Numbered from the stretch's first letter, positions 33,957 through 43,077 are shown. The stretch: 64,000 nt of DNA from an uncultured Oscillospiraceae bacterium (GCA_934561175.1 CAKTFW010000001.1:75317-139316), one strand, 5' to 3'. Translations and numbers: made by a program. Notes: generated from the sequence alone by a model not told the origin.

Positions 33957-35054
33957 TTATTTTGCCAGATAAGCGCGGCCGATTTCGTCCGCCTTCAGCA
34001 TTGCCTCATAAATCTGATCTGCCGTAATGTCCGGAATCAGATTCTTTGCAGACTCCTTCGGGCCGGCAGCAATCTCTGCAGCCTTGTGCAGGGTCTCGTA
34101 GTTGATTTCCTTGATGCCCAGCTGCGCCAGCGTCATCGGCAGACCGGCCGCCTTCATAAAGGCCAGCGTCTCCTCCATTTCAGGCGGATTATCTTCCAGC
34201 ACCAGCTGTGTCATCACGCCGAAGGCGACCTTTTCGCCATGGTACATACCATGGCACTGCGGCTCATAAGCCAGACCATCATTCACCGCGTGGCAAACTG
34301 CAAGGCCGCCGTTGACAAAGCCGACACCACTCAGATAAATGCTGGCCTCAACCGCATCTTCCAAGTCCTGCGTCACCTCATGCTTCCGAACTGCCTCCAG
34401 CGCCTTAACGCCGCTCTTAATCAGCAGGTCATAGCACAGGCGGGTCATCATCAGGCCCGTGTTGGAAACATTGCCGCGTGCCATGCACTTCACGCCATTT
34501 TTATGGCAGGCACGCGCCTCAAAATAAGTGGACAGCGCATCGCCGAGGCCGCAGATGAACAGGCGCTCCGGCGCAGCTGCAATCAGCTCCGTATCGACCA
34601 GGATCAACTCCGGATCATGCTTGGTAACCAGTGCCTTAATCACAACACCGGCATCATTATAGAGAACTGCAACACTGGTGCAGGGTGCATCGTTGGATGC
34701 AGCCGTCGGAACAATAATGCAGGGAAGGCCAAGGTTGTCTGCAACCGCTTTCGCAGTATCAAGCACCTTACCGCCGCCTGCGCCGATAACTGCATCGCAG
34801 CCGGCAGCCTGGCACTCCTCCGTCTTGGAGGCAACCTCTTCCTTGGTAGCTTCCCCATGGAAAATGGAGAACACAGCGATGTGCTCTTCCGTTGCCGCCA
34901 AACTGGCCGTGATGCGCTCGCCAAAGCGCTTTTTGCCATTCTCAGAAACGATTGTAAAGAACTTTGTACCGACCTTCTTTGTGTTCAAGCCCAAGTTGTC
35001 CAGCTCGCCGGGGCCCTGGACATATCTTGCAGGCGCTTTAATTGCATATGCCAT
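33957..35054 (-). CDS. gldA: Glycerol dehydrogenase-type iron-containing alcohol dehydrogenase
   Basis: A 365-aa group III metal-dependent dehydrogenase. The NAD region has GAGGGKVLDTAKAVAD near residue 91. The metal ligands appear as Asp in GLGDALSTYFEA near residue 168, His in VCHAVNDGL and His in GMYHGEKVAFG. GldA oxidises glycerol to dihydroxyacetone with NAD. ATG 35054 is preferred (MAYAIKAPARYVQG). The gene has its own promoter and stands alone; related diols could also be substrates. Confidence 0.88.
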   Translation of the reverse strand: MAYAIKAPARYVQGPGELDNLGLNTKKVGTKFFTIVSENGKKRFGERITASLAATEEHIAVFSIFHGEATKEEVASKTEECQAAGCDAVIGAGGGKVLDTAKAVADNLGLPCIIVPTAASNDAPCTSVAVLYNDAGVVIKALVTKHDPELILVDTELIAAAPERLFICGLGDALSTYFEARACHKNGVKCMARGNVSNTGLMMTRLCYDLLIKSGVKALEAVRKHEVTQDLEDAVEASIYLSGVGFVNGGLAVCHAVNDGLAYEPQCHGMYHGEKVAFGVMTQLVLEDNPPEMEETLAFMKAAGLPMTLAQLGIKEINYETLHKAAEIAAGPKESAKNLIPDITADQIYEAMLKADEIGRAYLAK

Positions 35055-35087
35055 TGGTAACACTCCAATCTTAAATATGGTATGGTT

Positions 35088-35116
35088 ATTGTATCATACA
35101 ACACACAGGCGCACAA
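35088..35116 (-). promoter_or_regulatory. Promoter of gldA
   Basis: Minus-strand TTGTGC (35111-35116), a 17-base spacer and TACAAT (35088-35093), 33 bases upstream of the start. Confidence 0.65.
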
Positions 35117-35140
35117 GAAAAATTTATTCGCTCCAGCTAG

Positions 35141-35185
35141 AACAAAATAAGGAGTCCCGATTCCGATTGGAATCGGGACTCCTTT
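35141..35185 (-). terminator. Terminator of the ald-NhaC pair
   Basis: A 16-bp stem (AAGGAGTCCCGATTCC and mirror, 35149-35164 with 35169-35184) followed on the minus strand by TATTTTG, just past the NhaC stop. Confidence 0.88.
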
Positions 35186-35190
35186 CAAAT

Positions 35191-36630
35191 TCAGGCTGCT
35201 GCGATAAAGCCCACAATCAGGTAGGCAATCAGTGCGATGCCGCCGCAAATCAGTGCATAGGGAAGCTGCGTCCGGACATGATCCAGATGATCAGACGCCG
35301 CGCCCATGGAAGAGAGAATCGTGGTATCGGACAGCGGCGAGCAATGGTCGCCAAACACGCCGCCACCGGCAACAGCTGCAAAAACAGCCATGACAATCGT
35401 CGTCAACTCCCCGCCGGACATCCGGAACGCCAGCGGCAATGCAATCGGCATACAAATTGCGAAAGTACCCCAGGAAGAGCCCGTTGCAAAAGCCATAATT
35501 GCAGACACAATAAAGATGATTGCCGGAAGCAGATGCGGTGTCAGGAAGCCTTCCGTGACCGAGATAATGAAGTTGGCCGTGCCCATGGACTTGGACAAAC
35601 CGTTCACCGAATAAGCCAGAGCCAACAGCACTACGGCCGGCAGTGCGCCCTTACCGCCGTTCATCAGCGTATCCATGACTTCCTTGAACGGAATGCCCTG
35701 AATCATCATACTGATAGACATCAGGATCACAACCAGCGTGAACGCTTCCATCGTCTTTGCAGATTTGTATGCAATATAGGTGCTCATTGCCACCGTGATA
35801 ATAACAAGCACCGGCAGCAAAAAGTTCAGGAAAATCTTCGGCTTGAAGCCCGGATACGGCTCCATGTTGGTCAGTTCTTTGCCAGTCAGCGGCGTAGCGC
35901 CGTCTGCCAGAACCTTTCCCGTCTCCATCGCACGCTGCTCTGCACGCTTCATCGGTCCAAAATCTTTGATGATGCCGGAGCCAATCAGGCCAACGAACAA
36001 AACTGCAAAAATAGCATAAAAGTTGAACGGAATTGCCTTGAGGAACAGTGCAGAAGCATCCTCCTGCGTCACAATGCAGCCCACGCCAATCGCCAGGCCG
36101 CTGAGATACGCCGCCCAGCCGGTAATGGGCACCAGCACACTTACCGGCGCCGAGGTGGAGTCAGCAATATAGGCCAGCTTCTCACGGGAAATGCGTGCTT
36201 TGTCGGTGATGCTGCGCATGGTCGTACCGACGAACAGCGGGCTGAAGGAATCGCTGAAGTAGACAAACATACCCAGAACCCAGGCAATCAGCTGCGCACC
36301 CTTTCGACTCAGGTGCTTATCATGCACCCACTGGGAAAATCCCTGAATTGCACCGGTTTTCTGGAAATAGGCAACCAGAATGCCGATCATGGTATTCAGC
36401 AGCAGTACCCAGGAAAAGCTGGTTGTGCCCAAATTCTCTTTCAGCAGCTGGGGAAAGTTCAGCAGCAGAATGTTTACCAGCCCGTCTCCCTGCCAGATGC
36501 CTGCGAGGATGGTACCGGAGATACACGCTGTTACAAGTGCTGCAATTGTGTTCTTCGTTGCAAACGAGAGCACAATTGCAAGGATGGGGGGGATGATGGA
36601 GATAATCCCCATGCTGGTCAGTTCCTCCAT
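35191..36630 (-). CDS. NhaC-family Na+/amino-acid or Na+/H+ carrier (second copy)
   Basis: A 479-aa NhaC-type membrane protein. Visible motifs are YFSDSFSPLFVGTTMRSITDKA, DSTSAPVSVLVPITGWAA, ATGSSWGTFAICMPI and GGGVFGDHCSPLSDTTIL. It differs clearly from the lysine-riboswitch copy at 4814-6421 in the substrate-side segments. It lies 53 bases downstream of ald, with no terminator between, so it may exchange alanine or another amino acid handled with it. That substrate is inferred from context only. Confidence 0.85.
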   Translation of the reverse strand: MEELTSMGIISIIPPILAIVLSFATKNTIAALVTACISGTILAGIWQGDGLVNILLLNFPQLLKENLGTTSFSWVLLLNTMIGILVAYFQKTGAIQGFSQWVHDKHLSRKGAQLIAWVLGMFVYFSDSFSPLFVGTTMRSITDKARISREKLAYIADSTSAPVSVLVPITGWAAYLSGLAIGVGCIVTQEDASALFLKAIPFNFYAIFAVLFVGLIGSGIIKDFGPMKRAEQRAMETGKVLADGATPLTGKELTNMEPYPGFKPKIFLNFLLPVLVIITVAMSTYIAYKSAKTMEAFTLVVILMSISMMIQGIPFKEVMDTLMNGGKGALPAVVLLALAYSVNGLSKSMGTANFIISVTEGFLTPHLLPAIIFIVSAIMAFATGSSWGTFAICMPIALPLAFRMSGGELTTIVMAVFAAVAGGGVFGDHCSPLSDTTILSSMGAASDHLDHVRTQLPYALICGGIALIAYLIVGFIAAA

Positions 36631-36683
36631 GCAAGTTTCTCCTTTTCTTTCTCTTTTTTTCTTTTTTCCGGATGGAAATACGC

Positions 36684-37865
36684 TTACAGCTTCATCTGAT
36701 CCGCCGACAGGAAATTCTCCGACCGGGTAACCGTTGCATGCGGCGCCGGATCCAGCTGGCGGTCTGCAATATTCAGGATATCCTCCGGGCGCACCCAGGG
36801 ACGATTCTGCAGAGCGCTGGTCTCCTCGTGCGTCAGGTAGCCCTTATACGCAGTCAGCGAACGGCGCAGGAAGCCATCCCGCACACAGGCCTCCGCCACA
36901 CCGTTGTTCAGGATCGAACGGAAATGCGGAATTACAGATGCCGCATAAGCGATGGAAGTGGAATTGGAAATCGCACCGGGGATATTGCCGACGCAGAAAT
37001 GGACAATGCCCTCTTCAATATAGCGGGGATTTTCCTGTGTGGTCTCATGGAAGGACTCGATTGCACCGTTGTCATCATTGCTGATGTCCACAATCACAGA
37101 GCCCTTTTCCATCAGCTTCAGCATCGGCCGATCAATCAGGAAGTCATTGCAGCCTTTGGGCCACTTGACACAGTTCAGCACCATATCCGTCTGCGGAAGC
37201 AGTGCAGCAATGTTCTCTTTGGTGCAGATCATCGTGTCAATATGCTCCTGATACTGCCGCTTCAGGCTGCGCAGGATACCAATGTTAATATCCATCACCG
37301 TAACGCGTGCGCCCAGTGCATACAGCACAGACAGTGCCGCCTGTCCCACAACGCCGCCGCCCAGAATGAGCACATTCATTGCCGGAGCGCCGCCCAAGCC
37401 GCTGACAAATTTGCCCTTGCCGCCGTTAATGGACAGCATGGACTCCAATCCGAACAGCGCGCCCTGCTTACCGGCAGCCTCACAGTTTGGAGAACCGAAA
37501 CGGTGGGAATCTTCTGCGGTAAAGGCAATGCACTTGCTGTCCAGAATGGCCTGAACCTCTTCCGGATGCGCCGCCGGATGGATGCAGGTAAAAATAATCT
37601 GCCCTTCACGCAGCAGGGGATACTCACAGGGCATCAGCTCTTTGACCTTGGTGACAAAGTCTGCTCGTGCGTAAATTTCCTCCATCGTGTCCACCAGCTC
37701 TGCACCGGCCTTCACATAGGCCTCATCCGCAAAGCCAGCCTTTTCGCCAGCGCCGCGCTGCACCAGTGCAGTGTGTCCATCAGCAACGATGGTGGAAATC
37801 TCTCTTGGCGTGGCGATGGTCCGATATTCTCCGTTTTTGATGTCTTTCAACAAACCAAATACCAT
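36684..37865 (-). CDS. ald: Alanine dehydrogenase
   Basis: A 393-aa enzyme that interconverts alanine with pyruvate and ammonia using NAD. The substrate Lys is in VTKVKELMPCEYPLLREGQ near residue 73 and the following His is in CIHPAAHPEE near residue 94. The nucleotide loop is VLILGGGVVGQAALSVLYAL. The closing ISNSTSIAYAASVIPHFR is also typical. It shares a transcript with the NhaC carrier and has a terminator-like leader. Confidence 0.87.
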   Translation of the reverse strand: MVFGLLKDIKNGEYRTIATPREISTIVADGHTALVQRGAGEKAGFADEAYVKAGAELVDTMEEIYARADFVTKVKELMPCEYPLLREGQIIFTCIHPAAHPEEVQAILDSKCIAFTAEDSHRFGSPNCEAAGKQGALFGLESMLSINGGKGKFVSGLGGAPAMNVLILGGGVVGQAALSVLYALGARVTVMDINIGILRSLKRQYQEHIDTMICTKENIAALLPQTDMVLNCVKWPKGCNDFLIDRPMLKLMEKGSVIVDISNDDNGAIESFHETTQENPRYIEEGIVHFCVGNIPGAISNSTSIAYAASVIPHFRSILNNGVAEACVRDGFLRRSLTAYKGYLTHEETSALQNRPWVRPEDILNIADRQLDPAPHATVTRSENFLSADQMKL

Positions 37866-37995
37866 AATGACAATTTCTCCTTTGTGCTATGCAAAAAGAA
37901 AAAGCCCCGAAGCAAAAGGCTCCAAGACTCTCACACGGACTGTTTTCCCTTTGTTTTCTGGGTTTCTTTACACTCCGCACCTCTGCATCATATTA
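37866..37995 (-). promoter_or_regulatory. Leader of ald with a terminator-like element
   Basis: About 130 transcribed bases precede ald. They contain GAGCC..GGGCTT (a 5-bp stem with a ten-base loop) followed by TTTTTCTTTTTG, resembling a weak terminator, and an AGAGGTGCGG block at the 5' end. The block resembles the first line of the lysine riboswitch, but the rest of that class is missing. Ligand or factor unknown. From 38031 to 38257 I see no gene. Confidence 0.35.
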
Positions 37996-38001
37996 TTTTT
38001 T

Positions 38002-38030
38002 ATTTTACAATTTCCACTATGCTTTGTCAA
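38002..38030 (-). promoter_or_regulatory. Promoter of ald
   Basis: Minus-strand perfect TTGACA (38025-38030), a 17-base spacer and TAAAAT (38002-38007). Confidence 0.82.
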
Positions 38031-38257
38031 TCACCGCAGCCAATCCGCCTTCAATTTTGCTCAATTTTTCTGTATTCGTGCCAATTCTCCGTCATTTTTC
38101 ATCTGGATTTCCAGCATCATGGTTTAATTCCTGCATTCTTTGCAAAAGCACCGCACTTCCGTAAAAAATATTGTGTGGATATTGGCGGGCGCATCATATA
38201 TAATAATGTCATTCTTTGGGGAAGGATGCTCTCTTTCCGTATGGAGCGTGAATATCA

Positions 38258-39301
38258 ATGAAGCAGCAATGGCGCAATGAAGAAATCGCAATTCTATGCC
38301 AGGAGATCGGCCTGTTTCTGCACGCCGGTATGGACTTGGGCGGCGGCCTGTTTCTGCTGGCCGAAGAAGCATCTGATCCTACGCAAAAGCAGCTTCTGCA
38401 GGACACCGCCAATCAGGTAGATACCGGAATTCCTCTTGGCGCGGCCATGCAGGAGACCCATTGTTTCCCTGAATATTTTTGCAGTTTTGTTACCGTTGGT
38501 GAACGCACCGGCCATCTGGAACAGGCACTGAATGCACTGGCTCGGTATTACCGGGCCAGTGCGCAGATGGATCGCTATCTGCGCACCGCGCTGCTCTATC
38601 CTATGGTGCTGCTTCTGGTACTACTGGTCGTTCTCATCGTTTTACTTACAAAGGTGCTTCCGATATTCGACCATGTCTACGCCTCTCTCGGCGGGCAATT
38701 AACAGGGCTGGCTGGAGCATTGTTGATCTTTGGGCAAAGGCTGGATGCTGGAATGCCTCTGCTCGTGGCACTTCTGGTGCTGGCCATCGTCCTGCTGGGT
38801 GCATTTGCCGGATCTGACCGCTTCCGCGCCTGGCTTCTGCGCTGCTGGCGCAGACAGCGCGGCAGCCGTGGTGTTTGCGGCGCACTAGGGAAAGCGCATT
38901 TCGCCCAATCTCTCTCCATGGCATTGGAGGGAGGGCTGTCCGGGCAGGAAAGTCTGACATTGGCTGCGACCCTGCTTACAGATCAGCCACAGCTCGCCCA
39001 GCGCTGTCAAGCCTGCTGTCAACAGCTGGATCAGGGTATTTCTCTTGCAAAAGCCCTGGACGCAGAACACCTGCTTTCCCCCAGTGACTGCCATCTGCTG
39101 GAGCTGGGCCAGCGGAGCGGCTGTCTGGAAACCGTCGCCGCACAGATTGCGCAGCAGATGACTGAGGCAGGTGAAGCCGCCGTAGAATCGCGGCTCGCAC
39201 AGATTGAACCGGCGCTGGTATTGGTCGCCTCTTTGCTCGTCGGAATCGTTTTGCTCTCCGTCATGCTGCCGCTGACAAACATTCTGTCGATGATCGGGTG
39301 A
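38258..39301 (+). CDS. GspF/PilC-type inner-membrane platform protein
   Basis: A 347-aa protein with two type II secretion F domains. The first reads IGLFLHAGMDLGGGLFLLAEEA, with FVTVGERTGHLEQALNALARYY. The second reads FAQSLSMALEGGLSGQESLTLA, with ELGQRSGCLETVAAQ. Three to four membrane helices sit between and after them. In type IV pili and type II secretion this is the membrane platform under the pilus. It heads a tight cluster of four small anchored proteins and a PilT ATPase. No strong SD or promoter could be assigned; ATG 38258 fits the family start. Confidence 0.85.
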   Translation: MKQQWRNEEIAILCQEIGLFLHAGMDLGGGLFLLAEEASDPTQKQLLQDTANQVDTGIPLGAAMQETHCFPEYFCSFVTVGERTGHLEQALNALARYYRASAQMDRYLRTALLYPMVLLLVLLVVLIVLLTKVLPIFDHVYASLGGQLTGLAGALLIFGQRLDAGMPLLVALLVLAIVLLGAFAGSDRFRAWLLRCWRRQRGSRGVCGALGKAHFAQSLSMALEGGLSGQESLTLAATLLTDQPQLAQRCQACCQQLDQGISLAKALDAEHLLSPSDCHLLELGQRSGCLETVAAQIAQQMTEAGEAAVESRLAQIEPALVLVASLLVGIVLLSVMLPLTNILSMIG

Positions 39302-39305
39302 TAGC

Positions 39306-39626
39306 ATGAGACGGATCAAAGCTGGATGCAAAGCGTTATTGGCGCCGCTGGCTATTTTGCTGGCACTGCTGATTTTTCTATCCGCACTGTCCAACGCAAA
39401 CAACAGTCGGCGGGAGGCCGGGCGCCAACAATTAGAGGATGCACTCCGGCAGGCCGCCGCAGCCTGTTACGCAGCCGAGGGCGTCTATCCGCCGGATGTC
39501 GCCTATTTGCAGACACACTACGGCATCCAAATTGACGAGCGCCAGTACACGGTACATTACGAAATTTTCGCTTCAAACTTGATGCCGGAAATCACGGTGG
39601 TGGAAAAGCAGAATGATCAAACATAA
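39306..39626 (+). CDS. Small pseudopilin-like protein
   Basis: A 106-aa protein: a short basic start, one hydrophobic helix (LLAPLAILLALLIFLSALSN, residues 11-30), an amphipathic stretch, then a small C-terminal part with AEGVYPPDVAYLQTHYG. The latter resembles the spacing found in pilins and pseudopilins. The usual prepilin signal with Glu at +5 is absent. Position between the GspF-type gene and other small anchored proteins supports a pilus-like role. Start ATG 39306 lies four bases after the previous stop. Confidence 0.6.
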   Translation: MRRIKAGCKALLAPLAILLALLIFLSALSNANNSRREAGRQQLEDALRQAAAACYAAEGVYPPDVAYLQTHYGIQIDERQYTVHYEIFASNLMPEITVVEKQNDQT

Positions 39627-40113
39627 GCGTGCATTTCCGATCAATGGACTGCTGCTCTTATCGCTGTTTACCCTGTTTGCCATAGGTGCAATCTGGGTGC
39701 TGACAAGCGGCGCCGGGGTTTACCAGCGGCTGTCTGCGCGCAGCAGCCAATCCTACGCCGCCCGGACGGCGTCCCAATATCTCGCCACCAAAGTCCGTCA
39801 GGCCACCGCTGCAGAGCAGGTTGGCTTCGGACTTCTGGGCGGACATGACACCCTGATTTTGAGTGAGACGCTTGATGGCGTCGCTTACCAGACGCAGATC
39901 TATTGCTACGACGGCTATCTTCGGGAATTATTTACAGCTGCCAGCGCCGCACCGCAGCCAGAAGACGGGGAAAAGATTCTGCCTGCAAAGGATCTGATCG
40001 TAACCCCTGTTGATGCAGTATCACCGCTACTGAAAGTGCAGCTGCAATCGGTTGATGGCAGCTGGCAGGAAATTCTGCTCTCTCCCCGCGGCGGAGTGGA
40101 GGCATTGCCATGA
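39613..40113 (+). CDS. Membrane-anchored pseudopilin-like protein (DUF4860-like)
   Basis: A 166-aa protein with one N-terminal helix (LLLLSLFTLFAIGAIWVL, residues 13-30) and a beta-rich exterior part ending in SWQEILLSPRGGVEALP. It recalls the DUF4860 family found in clostridial pilus clusters, from memory and not searched. No canonical prepilin peptidase site. It overlaps the previous gene by 14 bases and the next by four (ATGA). Confidence 0.55.
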   Translation: MIKHKRAFPINGLLLLSLFTLFAIGAIWVLTSGAGVYQRLSARSSQSYAARTASQYLATKVRQATAAEQVGFGLLGGHDTLILSETLDGVAYQTQIYCYDGYLRELFTAASAAPQPEDGEKILPAKDLIVTPVDAVSPLLKVQLQSVDGSWQEILLSPRGGVEALP

Positions 40114-40532
40114 GAAAATCCTCGCTGGTTCTAATTGAACAATTGGTCATGCTTCTGGTATTTGCCCTGGCCGCTACCCTCTGCCTGCAGGCCTTTGCCG
40201 CATCGAGTCAAATTTCCAGACAGAGCGCAGCCAGAGATCAGGCCGTGCTGCAAGTGCAGAATATGGCCGAAGCGCTCAAGGCCTGCCGTGGAGATTATGC
40301 TGCAGCCGCCTCCCTGCTTGATGGGCAATGGGACGGCACACAATTGATCTGCCGGTTCGATGCGTCCTGGCAGCTCACTTCTGATGATCAATCTACCTAT
40401 CAGGTCTGTGCCACGCCGGAGCAAAATGATATTTCCCTGCTCGGCTCTGCGCAGATTGGCGCGTTTTCCGCAGATGGCAGCTGCCTGTTCTCCCTATCGG
40501 TTGCTTGGCAAAAGGAGGCCGCCGATGAATAA
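40110..40532 (+). CDS. Pseudopilin with a partial prepilin signal
   Basis: A 140-aa protein beginning RKSSLVLIEQLVMLLVFALA. This is the best prepilin-like signal in the cluster: a small residue (Ser) is followed by a hydrophobic stretch with Glu at position 5. The rest is a soluble pilin-type domain with two Cys. It could be processed by a prepilin peptidase encoded elsewhere. Overlaps of four and eight bases with its neighbours show coupling. Confidence 0.6.
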   Translation: MRKSSLVLIEQLVMLLVFALAATLCLQAFAASSQISRQSAARDQAVLQVQNMAEALKACRGDYAAAASLLDGQWDGTQLICRFDASWQLTSDDQSTYQVCATPEQNDISLLGSAQIGAFSADGSCLFSLSVAWQKEAADE

Positions 40533-40938
40533 CAAATCGCGCCTCACTTTTCCTGCTGTCGGCGGCAGTTTTTTACTGGTAATCTTTACGGTGCTATGCC
40601 TGCTGGTATTTGCGATGCTCGCACTTTCTACTGCCCAGGCAGATCGGCATCTTGGTGATCTTTCTGCCCAGGCTTCAGCGGCGTACTATACTGCGGACTG
40701 CCGCGCTGAAGCAATTCTGGCACAGCTGCGCAGCGGCAATATACCGCCGCAGGTAACGGAAGAAAATGGGCTTTACCGCTATGAATGCCCGATTTCTGAC
40801 ACGCAAAGTCTATTTGTCACGATTCAAAAAACCAACGCCGGTTATCAGGTTCTGCAATGGCAGGCAGTCTATACCGCTGCATGGGAAACAGACGACCATA
40901 TTCAAGTCTGGAACGGAGAAACTCCAGATGAGCCATAA
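40525..40938 (+). CDS. Small anchored pseudopilin-like protein
   Basis: A 137-aa protein starting at ATG 40525 (SD AAAGGAGG). The hydrophobic helix SFLLVIFTVLCLLVFAML covers residues 14-31. A polar domain follows, with AAYYTADCRAEAILAQLRSG. This AxxxYYxAxxG-like segment resembles the PilX/GspK class that often caps pseudopilin tips. That is inference from pattern only. It overlaps the previous gene by eight bases and ends 14 bases before pilT. Confidence 0.55.
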   Translation: MNNKSRLTFPAVGGSFLLVIFTVLCLLVFAMLALSTAQADRHLGDLSAQASAAYYTADCRAEAILAQLRSGNIPPQVTEENGLYRYECPISDTQSLFVTIQKTNAGYQVLQWQAVYTAAWETDDHIQVWNGETPDEP

Positions 40939-40952
40939 CGGAGGGAGCATCC

Positions 40953-42011
40953 ATGAAGTCATTAACCACATATCTCGAACAGGCCGTGCAGGATCACGCA
41001 TCCGACCTGTTTCTCGTCGCTGGAAGTCCAGTGTGTGAAAAATTGGATGGGCATCTGATTCCGCTGGACAGCCAGAAACTGCTTCCGCCAGATACAGAGC
41101 AGCTACTCACCGACCTTTACGCACTGGCTAAACGGCCAATGGAACACTATCGTACACAGAACGATGATGATTTTTCCTTTGCCGTTTCCGGTCTTGCTCG
41201 TTTCCGTGTCAACGCCTACCGCCAGCGCGGTTCGCTTGCCGCGGTGATTCGGGTTGTTTCTTTTACCATCCCCGACTGGAAATCCTTTGGCATTCCGGAA
41301 GCCGTGATGAATTTATCCGATGTCAAAAGTGGTCTGGTTCTGGTCACCGGGACTGCGGGAAACGGAAAATCCACCACACAGGCCTGTATTATCGACCGCA
41401 TCAACCGCACCCGCGACTGCCATATCATTACGCTGGAGGACCCCATTGAATTTCTGCACCAGGACATTCATTCCATCGTCAGTCAGCGCGAAATTACCGT
41501 AGATACATCAGACTTTCTCTCAGCACTGCGTTCCTGCCTGCGTCAGGCGCCAGATGTCATCCTGTTGGGAGAAATGCGGGACGCCGAAACCATCCAGACC
41601 GCAATGACCGCCGCCGAAACAGGACATATGATCATTGCTACACTGCACACCAGAGGCGGGGCAAATACTGTTGACCGAATCATCGACACATTTCCCAGCG
41701 CACAGCAGGCACAGGTGCGTGTGCAATTGTCCATGGTGCTGAAAACTGTGGTATCACAGCAGCTGCTGCCCGATTTATCCGGCGGACAGGTTCCGGCATT
41801 TGAAATCATGCACACGAACAGCGCCATCCGCAGCCTGATCCGAGACGGTAAAACACATCAGCTTGGAAATGTTATCTCCACCTCTGCCGAGGCCGGTATG
41901 ATTTCTCTGGATCAGTCAATTCTGGCACTCTACCGGGCAGGCCGCATTACCCGCGAGACTGCGCTGGACAATGCCGAGCATCCAGAACTGCTTCTGCGCA
42001 ATCTCAAATAA
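40953..42011 (+). CDS. pilT: PilT-family secretion/retraction ATPase
   Basis: A 352-aa hexameric ATPase of the PilT class. It has the N-terminal domain RFRVNAYRQRGS, Walker A GTAGNGKSTT near residue 133 (Asn for the usual Ser), the Asp box TLEDPIEFLH, Walker B DVILLGEMRDAET near residue 199 and the His box ATLHTRGGANTVDRIIDTFP. PilT normally retracts pili. No PilB/GspE extension ATPase or prepilin peptidase is found next to it, so either it is the sole motor of this system or the others lie elsewhere. Confidence 0.9.
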   Translation: MKSLTTYLEQAVQDHASDLFLVAGSPVCEKLDGHLIPLDSQKLLPPDTEQLLTDLYALAKRPMEHYRTQNDDDFSFAVSGLARFRVNAYRQRGSLAAVIRVVSFTIPDWKSFGIPEAVMNLSDVKSGLVLVTGTAGNGKSTTQACIIDRINRTRDCHIITLEDPIEFLHQDIHSIVSQREITVDTSDFLSALRSCLRQAPDVILLGEMRDAETIQTAMTAAETGHMIIATLHTRGGANTVDRIIDTFPSAQQAQVRVQLSMVLKTVVSQQLLPDLSGGQVPAFEIMHTNSAIRSLIRDGKTHQLGNVISTSAEAGMISLDQSILALYRAGRITRETALDNAEHPELLLRNLK

Positions 42012-42027
42012 TCGTAAGCATAAAAAT

Positions 42028-42062
42028 AAAACCGGGTTGGAGGATCTCCGACCCGGTTTTAT
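42028..42062. terminator. Shared terminator between pilT and the transglutaminase gene
   Basis: A 15-bp stem (AAAACCGGGTTGGAG with its mirror, 42028-42042 and 42046-42060) with T runs on both sides, lying between converging genes. Confidence 0.9.
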
Positions 42063-42081
42063 TCATGTTCTCTGTCCACAC

Positions 42082-43077
42082 TCAATAGAAATATTTCGCA
42101 ATATAATTGGTACCGTCTCCGATATACTTCATAATCTGATCGCTACTGTTGCCGGAAGATGCAAAGGTCGGATCCATCCGCTGCCAGCTGGATCCATTAA
42201 AGTAAATCACGCCGTCTACCCATCCGGTATCTTTGGACCAAACACTGATCCACGCATGATATGCCTTTCCTGCATATCCCACAACCAGTTTGCAAGGAAC
42301 TCCCTGGCTGCGCAGCATTCCGGTCATCAGGGCGGCATAGTCAAAGCAAATTCCGGTTTTCTTCTCCAGCACAGCGTCCAAATCCGGAAGATAGCCACTC
42401 TTTACCGTCGCTGCCAGCTGCTTATCATAGGTCATGCCTATCACCACGAAATTATATACCAGTTCCACTTTTTTCAGAGGATCCTTTTCATTTCCAGTCA
42501 GTTCAGCCGCTTTTGCAACCGTCTTCGGCGCTGCGTCAAAATTCACATACTGATTGGAGTGCAGAAACGGTGCAAATTCATCGGTCATACTGACCGCAAT
42601 TGTCGCAGACAGTTCCGCAGCGTACTTCGTTCCACTGACATTCTTATAAACCGTAACCTGATAAGTTCCATTGCCGTCCGACAAGGGGAATGCGTTCCAT
42701 ACCTCTGCCGGTAAATTGTAGGTATAAGTGGTCGTCGGTCCCTTGACCTGCACCTTTAACTTGGCATCGCACTTCTGGCCATAGCGAACCATCACATAGC
42801 CATCCTTGGTGTTGGAGTAATCAATCTCCGCTGCACCGGCCTGCTTGACCAGTGTCCCGGATGCTACGGAAGTTGCGCTGAGCGGCAGTGCCGCAGGCGC
42901 ATCAGCCAGTGCGACTGCTTCTTCCTCCAGAACCACTTCCTCCACCGGTGCTTCGTCGACATATGCTGCATCCGGAGATTCCGGTATCTCTGTTTTCTGC
43001 CCGCATCCGGCCATACCGGCCGCCAGCAAAAGCGTTAATAAAAGAGCAATTGGGCAAGCTTTTCTATTTTTCTGCAT
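42082..43077 (-). CDS. Transglutaminase-like lipoprotein
   Basis: A 331-aa exported protein. A signal peptide ends in the lipobox AAGMAGC (Cys 25), so it is membrane-anchored. An acidic linker (residues 30-65) leads to a beta domain and a C-terminal transglutaminase-type protease core. The Cys is in KTGICFDYAALMTGMLRSQG, the His in AYHAWISVWS and the Asp in QRMDPTFASS. It may act on peptides or the cell wall. It converges with pilT and shares its terminator. Substrate unknown. Confidence 0.88.
   Translation of the reverse strand: MQKNRKACPIALLLTLLLAAGMAGCGQKTEIPESPDAAYVDEAPVEEVVLEEEAVALADAPAALPLSATSVASGTLVKQAGAAEIDYSNTKDGYVMVRYGQKCDAKLKVQVKGPTTTYTYNLPAEVWNAFPLSDGNGTYQVTVYKNVSGTKYAAELSATIAVSMTDEFAPFLHSNQYVNFDAAPKTVAKAAELTGNEKDPLKKVELVYNFVVIGMTYDKQLAATVKSGYLPDLDAVLEKKTGICFDYAALMTGMLRSQGVPCKLVVGYAGKAYHAWISVWSKDTGWVDGVIYFNGSSWQRMDPTFASSGNSSDQIMKYIGDGTNYIAKYFY

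Noticed and set aside
37940..37985. AGAGGTGCGG at the start of the ald leader looks like the opening of a lysine riboswitch
   Set aside because: The GCCGAAG, CTGG and ACTGTC blocks are missing and the leader is too short.
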